A program made the position numbers and the translations under genes. A stretch of DNA of 64,000 bases from Ilex aquifolium (Eukaryota > Streptophyta > Magnoliopsida > Aquifoliales > Aquifoliaceae): positions 20,811,545 through 20,875,544 of the forward strand of contig OX637404.1 in the NCBI GenBank assembly GCA_951799425.1. Direction: 5' to 3'. Under the pieces are notes generated by a model. The model did not search any database. It was not told the origin of the DNA and was given only the letters and a program-made list of their open reading frames with translations. This document shows positions 49,687 through 61,489 of this stretch, in pieces (positions within the stretch are counted from its first letter, which is position 1; every line of letters starts with the position of its first letter).

Positions 49687-52600
49687 ATGTCTGGTCGATC
49701 GAGCAGTGGTAGCGACAGCTCTTTTGACATTGATGAGCTATTACAATTCAGGACCAGGTGTAGAGAGGTAAGATTCCTGTCCAATTCCTCTTTTGAAAAT
49801 AATAACAAGGAAAAAAAGAAGAGCACTTCCACTTTTGTTGGTTTTTGCTTTTGCCATGTAATTTGGGTTCAAGCACATTTGCTACTGATTTAATTGATAA
49901 TCGCTTGTCTGTTGCTATGTTGCATTTGTTTTTGGTTAGAGAATTTTTGTGGATGTTTTGGTGATTGTCGTACTGATCAACTTTTTCTGTGATTTTTTTG
50001 TTGATGTAGCTAAGGAAGGAAAAGGATATTTTGATAGAATCTCAACCTGAAAGCTTTGAACTGATCAGAGTAATTGCTTATCTCTTGGTTACATCATTGT
50101 TTTTATTGAATTAGTTGTTGCATATGTGCGTTGCACGTGAATTATTTTGAATATGTCAAATTGAACCATTGCAGATCACATACCAAAGACCAACTGAATA
50201 CTCCATGAGCCTCAATTTGCAATCTATACTTTACGTGCAACAGACCAAATACCAACTAAATACTCCACAAAACCTCCATTATATATTTGTTGGATGGGGG
50301 GCCTAAGCACACGTTTTCATCAACTATTTAGTTTGTGACTCAAAACAAACACATACTCTATTTTCTTAGTTGGTGTTTTCCCCTGTAAAGGAATAGTCCA
50401 ATCATCAAGCCTATGTAAATGACATCATTCTCCATTACCCTACATATAATATCCCAGGTTCTTGCCATTAGAAAAAAGAACCTAGGACTGCATCACGCGC
50501 ATTGGAGAAAAAAAAATTAAAAAAATATAAATTTTTAATAAAACTTATAGAAAGAACATAAAAATATACGTAAAAATAAACTAAATGTCATCTCATAGGT
50601 TGTACTTGTATCGTATATATCATGCTTAATCAAAAAGGTTTTACAAAGTTAAATGTAGTAATAAAACAAAAATAATTAGATAGTGCACATTTTCATTTTT
50701 TTTTTGTTTGAGATTGATTGTTTATAGTGGAGCTTGGTAATTAAATAAAAAATTACACTTCCATTTGAAATGAGACTTAATTATAGTAGTCTCTCTTTGA
50801 ATTTTCAATAATTTTATTCCACCTTTTCTGCCAGATATATCTTACAAACAATGTTAGCAGAGTCTAATCTCAAATGGACCACTGTTTAAATTGGAGAAGT
50901 TTTTCAGAAAATTATGTAACTAATTTGAGTTATATATACACATAGAGAGGGATAAATCAAGGGATTTTTATTTCATCAATAATTATTGAGATAATATTTA
51001 TTATTGAAACATATACAAGAAAGAGCAGGGAAAAAGGAAGGAAATAATAGAAGAGAAGTGAGAATGTGCATAGTTTACTGGGAAGTCCAAGTTGTAAGCA
51101 AAAGATTTCTTCAACCCTGTGAAGCATGCCTCATCCCGCGGCTCTGAATCTCAACATATTCAACCACATTTTTTTCTCCTGAAGTTTCAAATAGTCGCAA
51201 TCTCTTATAGCTACAATTACCATTTGTCTAAGTATAAAGATCTTGTATGGCATCCAACTAGATATATAAGAATTAAAAGAATTTCATGCCTCACAAGGAA
51301 GCATATTAATGCATATCTTGTTTGCCTTTGGATGGATCATTTTACTCATCTCAAGCAAAAAAGACACGACAACGTCGGTCATGATGCCATATTTGAATGT
51401 AATGCATATTCAGCATATGACTTTGGCCTTGATATCGAGACTTCTATGTGGTTGGTTAAAGACACTTCTCAAGGGAAAAACGAATTCCTTCAATTAAAAC
51501 CTCATGCTCATAAATACATCAATAATGATACGTTTGTAACACAAAAATTGTAATGAAATTCATCAAGACAAGATGTATGTTCTTTTGAGTAGACATAACA
51601 TAAATAAATGTCAAATAACATGTGCACTCTCATGACGGGCAGCTATGAATAATGAAATTATTAAGAACAAGAAGATTTGCATATAGGGCAGAATTTCCTC
51701 GGACATAGGCCATCTTCTTAACCTGGATAACATTTAAACGACATAGAAATTAGATTTAAATGGCTAAAAATAATAACAACTTTTAACTTTCTGGTAGATT
51801 CTTTGAGAAATTCAAAATAGCTAAACCAAATAAATCGGTTTGAAAGATATATAGGGTATGCCTCTAGGTGTCGACCTTTTCTATGATCAAATTCCATATA
51901 TAATCCACACAATTCATTTCAACAAAAAAAATCTATAAAAATACGCATCAATAGCTCTTATAATTGGTAATCATTGCGAGATAGAGAAGAGAATAAATTA
52001 ATTAAGAGCTACCCCAGTATCCCATGCCAATTGCATAACAGAGGACATAGTGCTCAAATATGTCATCCGAAATCCTTTTTATCCAAAACTCCGGCGTGGG
52101 AATATACAAAGCACGAAATTCCTCTATTTTTTGTGAAACAAAAAGCGAGTATCTGAGTTTTTTTATGACGCAATGTAGTCTTTCTAGCGAAGAAAATTGG
52201 GGAGAGAGACAGAGAGGGAGACGGTGAAGGGAGGGGGCATGACGGTGTGCTCTTGCTGGGAGAGGGAAAGAGAGAGGGGGAGAGATCTTACCGGTGGATG
52301 CACCACTTGGAACAACTCCTCTTTCCTTTTTTCCATTTGATAGATGCACATCAACCTACATAAATGTAAACATACCCACAAATCCTATTAATTGAAAACT
52401 CAATCCATGCATGGCCCAAAAGTTGTAAACAAATCAAAGTGGTTTTGAAACAGAAAAAAATATCTACGGTAAGAAATTGAAAGGAAGATCAGAATATAAG
52501 ATCAAGCTCCGACTGTTGGATTGTCTTTGTTGTCGAAGATCTGACGTGCCTTCACGAACTGGATCGTGGCCATGGCGTTAATTCAGATCTGGTACTAGCT

Positions 52601-55600
52601 TAGAGTGAGTGAGAGAGAGAGAGAGAGAGAGAGGTGGGAAGGTGAAGAGAGGGGCAATGACGGTTTGTTTGAGAGAGGAAATTGGGAGAGAAAGTAGGGA
52701 GAGAGATAGAGGGGGGTAACGGCTGGGAAGTAATTAGAGGTGATTATTAGGTTTAGTGTGGCATTAAGTCTAGAGAATAGGGATGACATAGTTGTAATGT
52801 TAGAGGGCAAAGTTGGAAAAAAATATATTTTTCATATATGCTGGTATTTTAAAGTAGTATAAATTTGTGCATCATATACAGTTTCTTACTAACCCTTTTT
52901 CCTTTTTTAGATATTCAACTTATCTTGAATGGCATGATGGAAAAAATGTTATCTTGAAGGAGGTGAATGAAAAAATGACATGTATTTCACGAAAAATGCT
53001 TAATAACAGAACTAGCATTAAGAACTAAGGACACCTCAATATTCCATGCTATCAACTCCTGTGACGGCTTAGATTCTCTTCATTGATCCCATTATAAGAA
53101 CTAGATATTCACCTTCAAATACTATGTAAAACACTTGGTACTCAAGAGTCATTTAAATTCTATTCAAATATGTCATTGGTGTTTGGCTTTCATTGCTGGT
53201 GATTTGTGTCCTTGGAATTTAATGCTTTTATAGGATGTTGTAGGGAATTCATTAAACCCCTGACGACTTACGATCTGGGTACATCAATCCCAAACAAGAT
53301 AGGTTCGCGATCCAAATCACCAATTTGTATGACCCCAAATTGTAATACTAACCATAAATCAATTCGCTGTGGAAGATGTAATACAAATATAAAATACATA
53401 TTAATTGACTAAGTGTATATAGATTTATAATTATATATTGTTTTAGATAATAGAAAATCTTGCATAAATGTAAAATAAATGATAATTGGCTTAGTGTTTA
53501 TGGATGTTTTATGATATATAGTATTGCATAATAGTGAAAATGATCTAAATAAGAGTTTCAAAATGAATTGCAATCTAAAATACTGAACTAGCTAAGCCTA
53601 CTATCGCATCGTATATCTAAAAAATATCGTACCGTGTCCCCGTACCATGTACCAAAGTGAGCCACGATCCAGGTAACATTGGTCTTAACTCGTAAGTATA
53701 TCTTTTCCCAGCCACAAGCTAACAATGTATACATTTCTAGAACCCTCCCCCGCTCATTTGTCTATTGCATGGGGAAAAATCTCAACCTAGCCTTAAGGAG
53801 AGTGATTATTTTCGTTACATCTAGTTGCTACCTTTAGGGTTGACTGTTCATTTTTGATCCAGTTGAAGTGAATAGGCCAACTTTGAAGATGTAGATTTGG
53901 CATATTATCCTCCCATTTTGTCTAAAAAGAATTTTAGTGATTTTAGTTAGCAATACAAAATTGAAGGAACCACAATTAGTCTTCTAGCATGGACCTAATA
54001 TCCAAATTTCTTTGATGCAGAGACTGGAGTTGCATGTGAGAACATTGTCTGAAGCCCGCACAGAAGACAAGAAACGTATCCAGGAGTTGGAAAGAGAGCT
54101 GAGTAATTGCTTCCAAGAAATAGGTATTGAGTCCAACTATAATTTTACTTGGACATATTTGATTGTTTGGAAGTTGGATCATGTATTGAAGAAGGGATCC
54201 TCAGGCCCTTCATTTTGTTTCATTCATTCTTATTGTAATTACTAGCATGTTTCCTTTCTGCAATGGATGCTGATGGCAGTAATTCACGAGGAAATATCTC
54301 TGTGCCGCTCCTATCTTGTCCTTAACAAACTAATATCTGGAGTTTGCATAACTATTAAATCCTCCACAGCCTGTCAGCATATTTCTCATTGTTGGATATT
54401 TTCTTTCTTTCTCTTAATAATTGAATGAAAAATGAAATCGAACGGAATTACTGGCATGAAATGGCAAAAAAAAAAAAAAAAAGGCCAATGGTATTTGAGA
54501 TTTTATGTACTATGTTGTTCTCAAAAGAAACTGTATTGTTGTGTTAGTTGTCGAAAAATGTGAAAATCAGAATTGTCTCTTTTTCTGTTGAGTTTTTTGT
54601 GCTGTCAATAGGCAGAGTTGTATTATGAGTTTTGATTAAAAAACCTTACATGCCTTGCTGTACAAGTGTACATGTTGCAAACATGCTGATCTCCATGATG
54701 AGATTCTTGGTGTGAATTTTGAAGGTTCAACCGTCAGAAGCTGATTATCATGTGATTTATATTTTTATTCGTCCTGCTTCCATTTAGTTCTATTCTAAAT
54801 AGAAGGCCATTTAGGTGAAACACATGCAGCACAATGTTGATTGTTATTTTTAAAATGCACGGATTGAACTCTGGCATGGTGCTACCATTTGTTGACTTCG
54901 TATGATTATTTTCCTAAGTTAATTACAATATACCTCACAGATTACCTGCAGGATCAACTGAACACAAGGAACACAGACATGGAAGATCTAGAGGAAAAGG
55001 TTGGCAGGTTAATGGAGGAGTTGAAGAGGTCCAATTCGGAACGTTTGTGTTTGATGCAGGAATTAGAGAACCAAGAACTAGAGCTGAAGAATTCAACTTT
55101 GTGCATAAGGAAACTAGAGGAATCGATTTCATCTGTTGCATTAGAATACCAATGTGAAATAGAGAGCATGAAGCTTGATTTGACGGCCTTGGAGCAGAGT
55201 TGTTTTGAGGCAAAGAAATTCGAGGAAGAAAGTGCTCAAGAAAAAGCTAGTCTGAATGAGTTGATTCATGATTTTGAGTGTAGAATCGAGGATGCACATA
55301 AGGTTATTGAATGCTTAGATAAGGAAAATAAAGAATTGAGGGAGAAGCTTCAAACATATGAAATGAATGTGAGAGTATGTTGTCAAAAGGTGGAAGAGCA
55401 ATTTCAAGGAACGCTGGGAAGCAATGATCCCCAGTCCTTGTCAAATGAGTTAGAGAAAGATACAAGGTATGCTACAACCTATACCTGTGTGTGTATATAT
55501 AAATGACTCATAACTTATCACAGAAGATAGATTATATTTTAGTAGTGTGAGATAATAGAAGAAAGAGGAGGAGGTCCACTTTTCTTGGTCTCTTTCTTAT

Positions 55601-57107
55601 GGCACAAAACATTTTCCTTGAGCTAGATAATAAGTAGATTTCACTCGATAAGAGCATTATCTGATAAAAAAGCTACGACTAGTCAGACCTAGATGGTCAG
55701 ATAGTTTATAAATCAGAGACATTTTTGAGCAAATATCTACTTGAAGTTTAGGTGAGATGGAGTCAACCTTTGTGGCTATTAATGCATTTTGAAAGCAAGA
55801 CCACCGGAGAATTGCTCCATAGGGGTTGTATGTGAATATCCTGAACCAGTTCGGTTCATTTCATTCATAGGAAAAAGCAACATTGAGTTGTCCTGAAAGC
55901 AAACTAGCTTTTAGCATTATTTGTAATGAACACTTGAACTGATTGAGGAAAAACTGACTGCACCAAACACTGGCCTACTTAAAACAAGTCAGTCTCGTCT
56001 CATTTGTCATAAGATCCTTATTTGCACTCTTCACGTCTTCACCTCTATACAAAATCTGGATTCTGTAGGATGTTTGGATAGTGCATCATAATATTGTGAA
56101 GACATCCTGCTCTGATAGTGATTGGAAACCACGCTGCCTAATGTGATTTTATTAGTAAAAATTCAAATGTTCTATATTGGTTATAGGTAATGAAGAAATT
56201 ATTTGCGTTAAGATCATGCAAATGTGATATATGAAAGCTAATCTTCACAAAATATTTACAATATTTTCCATCTAATGATATACATGGCTTCTCTTTTCAT
56301 AAACTTTTAAGACCTGAAATTTGCTTCTTCCTTGGCTGATAATTCTGGACCCAGTGGCTACAGGGAGACCTTACACCATCTAGTTAATATGTTCTTGACA
56401 ATCTTTCTATATGTGCCTGCCTGAAACTGATATTTGGAAACAACTCCTTTATTTCCTATTATGCTTATTTTGTTGAAGTGCTTGTGGCGACGTGCTGGGT
56501 CCACTACTTTCCAGATTGAAGGTTGTAGGAGCATCTGATGCAGATTTGAAGGAGAATATGGAGAAAATGTCACTTCAGATACATGAATATGAACTTCTTG
56601 TGAGGCAGCTTAAGGTATTATGGTCTTTCATGGAAGCGTTACGTCAGACATCATGTGATAGCATTTTGTGTAGTTAATGTGATCATGTCTGGAATTCATT
56701 CCAACTATAGCATAATTTTGACATACAATGCCTTTAAAGACATTATATGAATGGTTAATAGGATGAATTGAGTGAGAAAAAGCTAAAGGCAAAGGAAGAA
56801 GCAGAGGATTTAGCTCAAGAAATGGCTGAGCTAAGGTACCAAATAACAAGTTTGCTTGAAGAAGAGTGCAAGCGTCGTGCTTTTGTCGAACAAATATCTC
56901 TACAGAGAATAGCAGAGTTAGAGGCTCAGGTATTTATATCGGGATTTGTGACGCTTTGTGCCCCTCAAGATACACCAAGTTTTATTGAAGTTCCTGAAAT
57001 TCATTTTTGTTGTTATGATCAAGATTGAAAAGGAACAGAGGAAATCCTTCACAGAAAAAGACCGAAGACAAAGTGTCATTGCTGCCAGGCATATACGTGA
57101 AGCATAA
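49687..57107 (+). CDS. Plant coiled-coil (myosin-heavy-chain-like) protein, 385 aa, 7 exons
   Basis: Exons: 49687-49767, 50010-50069, 54021-54123, 54941-55466, 56479-56614, 56762-56929, 57024-57107 (stop TAA 57105-57107). All joints keep phase and every intron is GT-AG. The protein begins MSGRSSSGSDSSFDIDELLQ, a Ser-rich head, and is then almost entirely heptad-rich helix (for example KKRIQELEREL, DLEEKVGRLMEELKR, CLDKENKELREKL) to the last residues HIREA. There is no motor, membrane or catalytic domain. It resembles plant proteins named myosin-heavy-chain-related from their coiled coils. Function is unknown; a scaffold or cytoskeletal role is only an inference. The long intron 2 (3.95 kb) carries an antisense enolase fragment. 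Exon 5 starts at 56479 because AG|T completes a Ser codon with exon 4. Confidence 0.88.
51119..51553 (+). other. Unidentified 144-codon open frame in intron 2
   Basis: An open frame of 144 codons ends at TAA 51551-51553. I recognise no family, and no splice sites join it to the coiled-coil exons in phase. Its composition (His, Lys, Tyr) is protein-like rather than simple repeat. It could be a captured exon, a transposon scrap or chance. Confidence 0.25.
52198..52715 (-). repeat. Duplicated GA-rich leader sequence around the enolase fragment
   Basis: On the + strand, 52220-52262 (GACGGTGAAGGGAGGGGGCATGACGGT...) resembles 52635-52685 (AAGGTGAAGAGAGGGGCAATGACGGT...), with GAGA runs beside both. 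One copy lies in the enolase leader and the other in the sequence after exon 2. A local duplication of the leader is the simplest reading. Confidence 0.5.
52292..52573 (-). pseudogene. Enolase 5' fragment (exons 1-2), antisense in intron 2
   Basis: On the minus strand, exon 1 starts ATG at 52573 and reads MATIQFVKARQIFDNKDNPT (52573-52514), close to the enolase start MATI-x-x-VKARQIFDSRGNPT. Exon 2 (52355-52292), after an acceptor TTATGTAG, reads VDVHLSNGKKERGVVPSGAS. This includes the enolase PSGAST loop that closes over the active site. It ends at a good donor (CCACCG|GTAAGA). The Ser-Arg-Gly before NPT is Asn-Lys-Asp here, and the exon 1 donor is GAG|CT instead of GT. I could not find the later enolase exons (GIYEALELRDG onward) on this strand. 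It is therefore a duplicated, non-functional gene start with its CT-rich leader. Confidence 0.75.
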
Positions 57108-57648
57108 AACCTTGGTTGTCAAAACCATAAAGGTTCATAAAATGGAATGTGTTAAGAGAGGTTTGTTTCTCACAAATCTTTCTTCTTAATCTGCCTTTAA
57201 CTATGTTTTTGACTTATCTGGTCTTACATGGACATTGCTGTGCTGCATTCAGAGATCCATATTTGTGCTTTGGGTTTTTTTTTTTTGTGTGATAATGAGG
57301 AATGTATTAGCTAGGAATAATGTTACAAATCAGGAATTGCCCATGATTGAACTTATGTCAAACAGTGTCTATTCCTTTCTCAGAAGCTTATATAAGTAAA
57401 GACAATCATGATCAAGCGTATGCGCCCATTCCACAACTTCCTTGCCATGAATCTCCTTGCCTTTGTTTTGTGAATCAAATGTTTTTCACCATCTGAATCA
57501 GTATTTTGTGCATGTGTTTTTAGCTAACAATAGACAGATAACTTTTGCTTTTACTCTAGTTTGGAGGCACTTTTCTTAAATTTACTGCCCTGTTTATTGG
57601 CATTCTCAATCCCTACTTAGTCCTTTCAATTCTTTAATCCAAATGTTT
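57108..57648 (+). other. Start of 3' UTR and probable 3' UTR intron of the coiled-coil gene
   Basis: After the TAA at 57107 there is no further coding match. AGAG|GTTTGT near 57163 could be a donor. TTTAATCCAAATGTTTTGTCACAG at 57633-57656 looks like an acceptor with its pyrimidine-rich tract. The transposon starts at or just after this point, and the acceptor is repeated at its far end (60130-60138). Confidence 0.4.
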
Positions 57649-57657
57649 TGTCACAGG

Positions 57658-60129
57658 CAGTGGCAGAGCCACGTTGATTTTTTTGGCAGGAGAGAGGGGG
57701 CGCACTTGCCCCCTCCGAAATTTTAGGAATTCCTACGTATGTAGCGTCCCAAAGACCATGATTTTTTTCAACTTAATGCATTGCCCCACAGATTTTAAGT
57801 ATTTATATAATGACCATATCTTTTTCCTTTTAGTAACTTAGTGGCTCATTTTTGGCCCCCTAATCCGATAAAACAAATATTTCATTTTTGGACCACGTGA
57901 ACAAATGTGACATGGTCTGACCCTCCAAAGGTAATACTTCTCTTTTATTCAATACATGGTTTGCCTTTGCCCCAATTCTTTTAAAAAATATCAAGTGGCT
58001 CCCAAGTCTTTTTCAGTAAGTGAATGATTCGGAACTCAATAAAACATAATTAGATGCAAATAGTGAAATGCCTTAATGCAAATGAGTGTTTTCTATTTTT
58101 TTCAAAAAATTAATTTCTCAATAAGATGGAAGATTGTTATTTTTTTTGATAAGAAATAAACTTTTCATTAATAATTAAAAATTTAAAAAGCGAGTATAGT
58201 TGAACAAATAGTGCAACCCTTCTACGTTCATAAAAAGAACATAAAACAAAAACAAAACAACCATCAAGAGATAAAAGATTATCTTCCACAAGATACCATC
58301 CAACTTGAGATAATAGAAAAAAGAGGGATACTTTCAAACTCCTTTGTTACGGAGGCCTAAAAGATGCAAGGAAATAAATTTGATCGCCCAAAAGATGCAA
58401 GGAAATAAATTTGATCCCACATCTCTTCCTTCACACCTTCTTTATCTTTAAAAACTCTAACATTTCTTTCCAACCAAATGATCAAAACCATTGCAAAGAA
58501 AGCACAATTCTAAAGAACAACATCCCTTTCACCACCACCCAAGCTTTTAAATTCGATCGAAAACATGGAGGATATTGATTGTGGGGCAACTTGACTAGCC
58601 CCCACCCTATCGAATAGCTTATTCCAGAGGAATAATGCAGTAGAACAATGTAAAAATAAATGGTCCACACTCTCACAACTTGCTCTGCCTATAACACACT
58701 ATTGTGGACATAGATTAGTGTAAGGTCTCCTCCTTTGTAACACATCATAGTTACTAATCTTACCATGATCAATCACCCATGCACACACTTGCACTTTTAG
58801 ATGCACCTTAACATTCTAAATTTTCAATGTGGGAAAAAAAAAAGAGAAGAGGAATGGAAGAATCATCAATCAAAGAATCGAAATATGATTTACATGAGAA
58901 AGAACCCGCTGAGTCAATGATCCACTTCTCTTGTCCACATAATTTTGATTTAAAGTGATAGGATTAAGCAAGGAAAAAACAACAATTAACTCCGAAGGCT
59001 CCCTGTCATTTAAATTCCTAAGAAAATCAGAGTTCCAAGCAATTTGATTAGAATTCGACCTTACCAAAGAAGCAATACTATGATCATGATCACAAGAAAG
59101 TCTATATAAACGGGGAAATGAACTTGAGAATGAAGACTCCCCCACCCATATATCTTCCCAAAAATGAACTCTTAACCTATTGCCCACATTGATCTTGACC
59201 CTTTGAGAAAAATAAGTTAACCCCTGAGAAATGATTTTTTAAGGATTACAGTAGCTTCCGTTATCAACCTCATTAGCATCCCACCCATTAGTCTGCAAGC
59301 CATACTTGCTTTAATAATTAAATGTCATAGTGAATTTTGCTCGAGGGAAATCTCCAAAGCCATTTACCGACTGAAGCCTCATTTCTAGCCACCAAGTTTT
59401 CTACCAAAAGACCCCTTTTTATTTTTGGCTTAGACATTACCTCCCAACAGATGAGGTGATCATTTCTCCCCTCTCCCCTTTCTTTCCCATAAAAAAATCA
59501 TCCCTTCAATTCTCTTTACCACCCTACAAGGTATCTTGAAAGGAAACAAAATATATATGAGAATATTGGCCAAGACAGATTGAACCAATGTGACTCTACC
59601 TCCTCTAGAAATGTAACTCTTCTTCCACTCATCTTATATTTTTCTGACTTTTTGAATGATTGGATCCCAAAACGAGACAAACACCGGATTACCACCTAAA
59701 GGCAAACCTAAGTACTTAAGACGCCACCCTCCCACTGAACATCCCAGGACCAATGCCAACCTATCTAACTTATTCTAATTAGAATTTATTCCAACAATCA
59801 AAAAAATCTTTTAAACAAGATGGAAGATTATTTCAATTAGGTGTTGCGATAAAATTAATGATGATTTTATCACAGACTCTCCAATTGTATACCTTGAGCA
59901 GAAATGTCTAAGAAAATTATTATACAAATAATTATAGACAATTCTTGAGATTTGAGTGAACATTTTGTTCCGTTTTGATGTCATTTTGGTGCTGGTTTTA
60001 TGATTAATATGACAATTTAATCTTGAATAAAACCAGTTTTTCTCATGCTCAAACTCAACTTTTTTATATCGTTTGGTATTTTCTTGTTCATGTTTGCACC
60101 CTCTGAAATGGAATTATGGCTCCGCCCAC
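57658..60129. mobile_element. hAT-like element (about 0.78 kb) interrupted by a LINE
   Basis: The 9-bp direct repeat TGTCACAGG lies at both edges (57649-57657 and 60130-60138). Inside, the left end CAGTGGCAGAGCCACG and the reversed right end (CAGTGGGCGGAGCCATA, sharing its outermost bases with the duplication) match. This suggests hAT with an 8-9-bp duplication. GGGGGC...GCCCCCTCC near the left end is a common plant subterminal motif. Without the nested LINE the element is about 778 bp and non-coding. Confidence 0.66.
58136..59816 (-). mobile_element. 5'-truncated L1-type LINE with 13-bp target duplication
   Basis: AAGATGGAAGATT is perfectly duplicated at 58123-58135 and 59817-59829. On the minus strand the 3' end is A-rich (T-run at 58140-58147 on +), as expected of a LINE tail. 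Minus-strand translation gives the end of reverse transcriptase (about 59810-59220: LKYLGLPLGGNP, WKKSYISRGGRVTL, LSLLKQVWL-like text with stops). It continues into the zinc-binding zf-RVT region (59187-58482: GNRLRVHFWEDIWVGESSF, SVDHLFLHCS-like). The start of the element is missing and stops interrupt the frame. Confidence 0.85.
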
Positions 60130-60138
60130 TGTCACAGG

Positions 60139-61489
60139 TGCCAGCATTTGAACTTCATACTCTTAATAAACTCGGTGGATAATATATTTGGCTTCAACAT
60201 TTGTGGGCCCATTCGTGTAACTAATAGCTCCTGCGAAGCCAGCCCCAAAAACTTATGGGTTGGCTTCCTGCTCCATTTCGACTGGGACCACCTCTATGCT
60301 GAGTTCCTCCAGAAGTGATGGGTGCAGCTATGCAATGTGCAATGTGTATGAGGCCTGTTTCTTTCAATTGATTCAGTGAAAAGCACTTGGAAACCCAAAC
60401 TTCCAATCTCAGCTTGATCGATGATGCAGCACTCGATGTAACTGCAAGATATGCCAGGTGATGGATTTAGTTACTGCATTGGATTATAGAGATATCTGAT
60501 GCAGAGTGTACTGTACTTGTTCAAATATAGGTTAGTTGTTGCATTTATGTTATGGGCTTGTTCTTTGATATCCTCCTTCGGGAGTGCTCGGGTGCATCAA
60601 AGGGCAGCAGAATGCATGCTGGGTATATATGGTCTGAGTGGTTTCGAAAATCGTTGATTATATTGTTGTCTCACTTTGTTAGGATAAAGGAATATATGTA
60701 TGAAGAACCCAACAATTTTTTACAGATGATTTTGTTGTGTTTTATCTAAAAAATTCCTCCACCTAGTCAGGGTTGTTGAGTCGTTTTGGATGTTTATATT
60801 GGCCTGTTGTCAGCAGTGATATTGGATGCAAGCAATATGGCACTCTAAACCGTAGATTTATGCGTTCCTGGGCTTTGTTGGGGCATTCCATTTGTTACAA
60901 CGACGGTGTGTTGCAGTAGTAGTGAATTTGCATCCGAGGAGGAAGGCTGAGATACTGTATTGAAAGTTATAACTTTTTTTAAAGTCGTGTTATATTTCTT
61001 TGATATGTAAGTTACAAATCTATAGATGATGATTGATCAGAAAATGTTATGATTGATTATAAAAGTTTTAAATTTTAAAGATTAGGTTATACATTTTAAA
61101 TGTCAAATTATAACTTTGAAATGCAATAATAACTGATTGAGGGTATTCTTGATTGATCACAATATTTTAGAATCGATCGGTAATAATATGAATCAATTAA
61201 GAATAACTTTTGTTTGAAGTTATTTGTAATATTAAAAATTGTGCATTAATTGTACAAATATTTATATTTTAAATAGTAATTTAAAAATTAAAATAAATAA
61301 AGAGAAAATATGAGAGAGGGAAGTGATGGAACATGGTCTAACGGACCAACGAGAGGCTGCCATGTGGATGGAAGCGAACACTGGAAAAGAATGCCCAGAG
61401 GTCTTGGTCCAAGGAATCCGAATTGGACCAGGCTACAATACATCCAATGGAATTTTCGGTACCATACCGAAAATTCTTTTTTACAATAT
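60139..61489 (+). other. Probable 3' UTR continuation and intergenic sequence
   Basis: The sequence right of the transposon (60139 to about 60960) is less AT-rich and transcript-like. All frames are short (the longest, 60073-60318, straddles the element edge), so I read it as 3' untranslated sequence of the coiled-coil gene or intergenic DNA. 60960-61300 is AT-rich with repeated GTTATAA motifs. No gene seen. Confidence 0.4.

Noticed and set aside
52084-52150. Continuation of enolase exon 3 (GIYKAR) on the + strand
   Set aside because: Opposite strand to the other exons and similarity stops after five residues; likely coincidence.
54935-55213. 92-codon reverse-strand frame
   Set aside because: Shadow of coiled-coil exon 4 on the opposite strand.
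60073-60318. 81-codon frame as an eighth coding exon of the coiled-coil gene
   Set aside because: It straddles the transposon edge, lacks heptad pattern, and the gene already has a stop at 57105-57107.
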